6,233 nucleotides of DNA, from the NCBI GenBank assembly GCA_011524755.1, contig WTJR01000028.1, positions 1 to 6,233 on the forward strand. Direction: 5' to 3'. Under the pieces are notes generated by a model. That model saw only the letters and a program-made list of their open reading frames with translations. It searched no databases and was not told where the DNA came from. Position numbers and translations under genes: made by a program. Each line of letters begins with the position of its first letter. Positions within the stretch are counted from its first letter, which is position 1. Source of the stretch: Halieaceae bacterium. GTDB taxonomy: Bacteria > Pseudomonadota > Gammaproteobacteria > Pseudomonadales > Halieaceae. Positions 5,940-6,233 of this stretch are shown piece by piece.

Positions 5940-6233
5940 GCGCGCCTATCGTGCGTTAGGAAGCTTGATTTGGCGCACTGCCATTGCGCTTCTTGTCTTG
6001 ATTGCGGTTGTGGTCAGCCTTGCCACAGCCTTGGTGCCGTTGCTGCCCGCCGTCAAAACCTCACTCGTTGCTGAGATTGAGTCTCGTACTGGTTTTGATG
6101 CAAAGGTTGGTGGAATTACTGCAGAAATGGAGGGTTTTCGACCCAAGCTGGCCCTCGAGGATCTGAATATCCGCAATAGGAAGACCGCGACCAGTGTATT
6201 TTCTGCCGGGCGTCTTCAGGTCACGCTCAACCC
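5932..6233 (+). CDS. yhdP: YhdP family AsmA-like envelope protein (TIGR02099), partial N-terminus
   Basis: Only the first 100 codons are in the window; family members are usually over 1,200 residues. The N-terminus has a basic start (MFERAYRALGSLIWR) followed by one hydrophobic segment at about 17-40 (TAIALLVLIAVVVSLATALV), which would be an inner-membrane anchor or signal anchor. Then comes an AsmA-like opening with a helix leading to SRTGFDAKVGGI (51-62) and GFRPKLALEDLNIRN (68-82), the usual 'tG..v.vg.i.....gf.P.l.l.dl.i' pattern. In E. coli YhdP spans the periplasm as one of three AsmA-like proteins (with TamB and YdbH) moving phospholipids to the outer membrane. The start is a GTG with GGAG 6 bases upstream, overlapping maf by 8 bases. 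In E. coli and Pseudomonas rng lies between maf and yhdP; here it does not. Identification rests on the N-terminus and gene order. Confidence 0.85.
   Translation, partial: MFERAYRALGSLIWRTAIALLVLIAVVVSLATALVPLLPAVKTSLVAEIESRTGFDAKVGGITAEMEGFRPKLALEDLNIRNRKTATSVFSAGRLQVTLN

Noticed and set aside
1..6233. Search for mobile elements, CRISPR arrays, tRNA/rRNA genes, toxin-antitoxin or defence genes
   Set aside because: Conserved housekeeping genes fill almost the whole window with uniform codon use. No repeats, integrase/transposase motifs or RNA-gene sequences were seen.

Overview
The window is an ordinary housekeeping region of a gammaproteobacterial chromosome. It consists of two divergent, tightly packed operons separated by about 200 bases. 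The close match of MreB in length (347 residues) and N-terminus to the enterobacterial protein, the order mreB-mreC-mreD-maf-yhdP, and a gatCAB operon head-to-head with mreB (as in Pseudomonas) all point to a non-enteric gammaproteobacterium. A marine lineage such as the Cellvibrionales/Halieaceae is possible, but that is a guess from general resemblance; I could not run a search.

Minus strand, positions 1-2748: gatC, gatA and gatB (cut by the left window edge) encode the three subunits of the glutamyl/aspartyl-tRNA amidotransferase GatCAB. The genes overlap by 1 base (gatC/gatA, TGATG) and 4 bases (gatA/gatB, ATGA), so they are almost certainly translationally coupled. The catalytic residues of GatA and the metal-site motifs of GatB are intact.

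Positions 2749-2951: a 203-base divergent control region. I see no textbook sigma-70 promoter. It holds a perfect 6-bp stem with a GGAGG loop upstream of mreB, an AT-rich inverted repeat on the gatC side, and a short direct repeat.

Plus strand, positions 2952-6233: mreB, mreC and mreD encode the actin-like filament, its periplasmic partner and a membrane partner of the rod-shape (elongasome) machinery. Then come maf (yhdE-type nucleotide pyrophosphatase) and the start of yhdP, a very large AsmA-like envelope protein cut by the right edge. mreD/maf and maf/yhdP overlap by 4 and 8 bases. The RNase G gene (rng/cafA), which lies between maf and yhdP in E. coli and Pseudomonas, is missing here.

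The most unusual point is the start of mreC. Its reading frame has no ATG, GTG or TTG between the upstream stop and a point beyond the membrane anchor. The best-supported start is an ATC codon at 4030 behind a good Shine-Dalgarno sequence. I found no mobile elements, CRISPR arrays, RNA genes or defence systems, and no evidence for a previously undescribed system.
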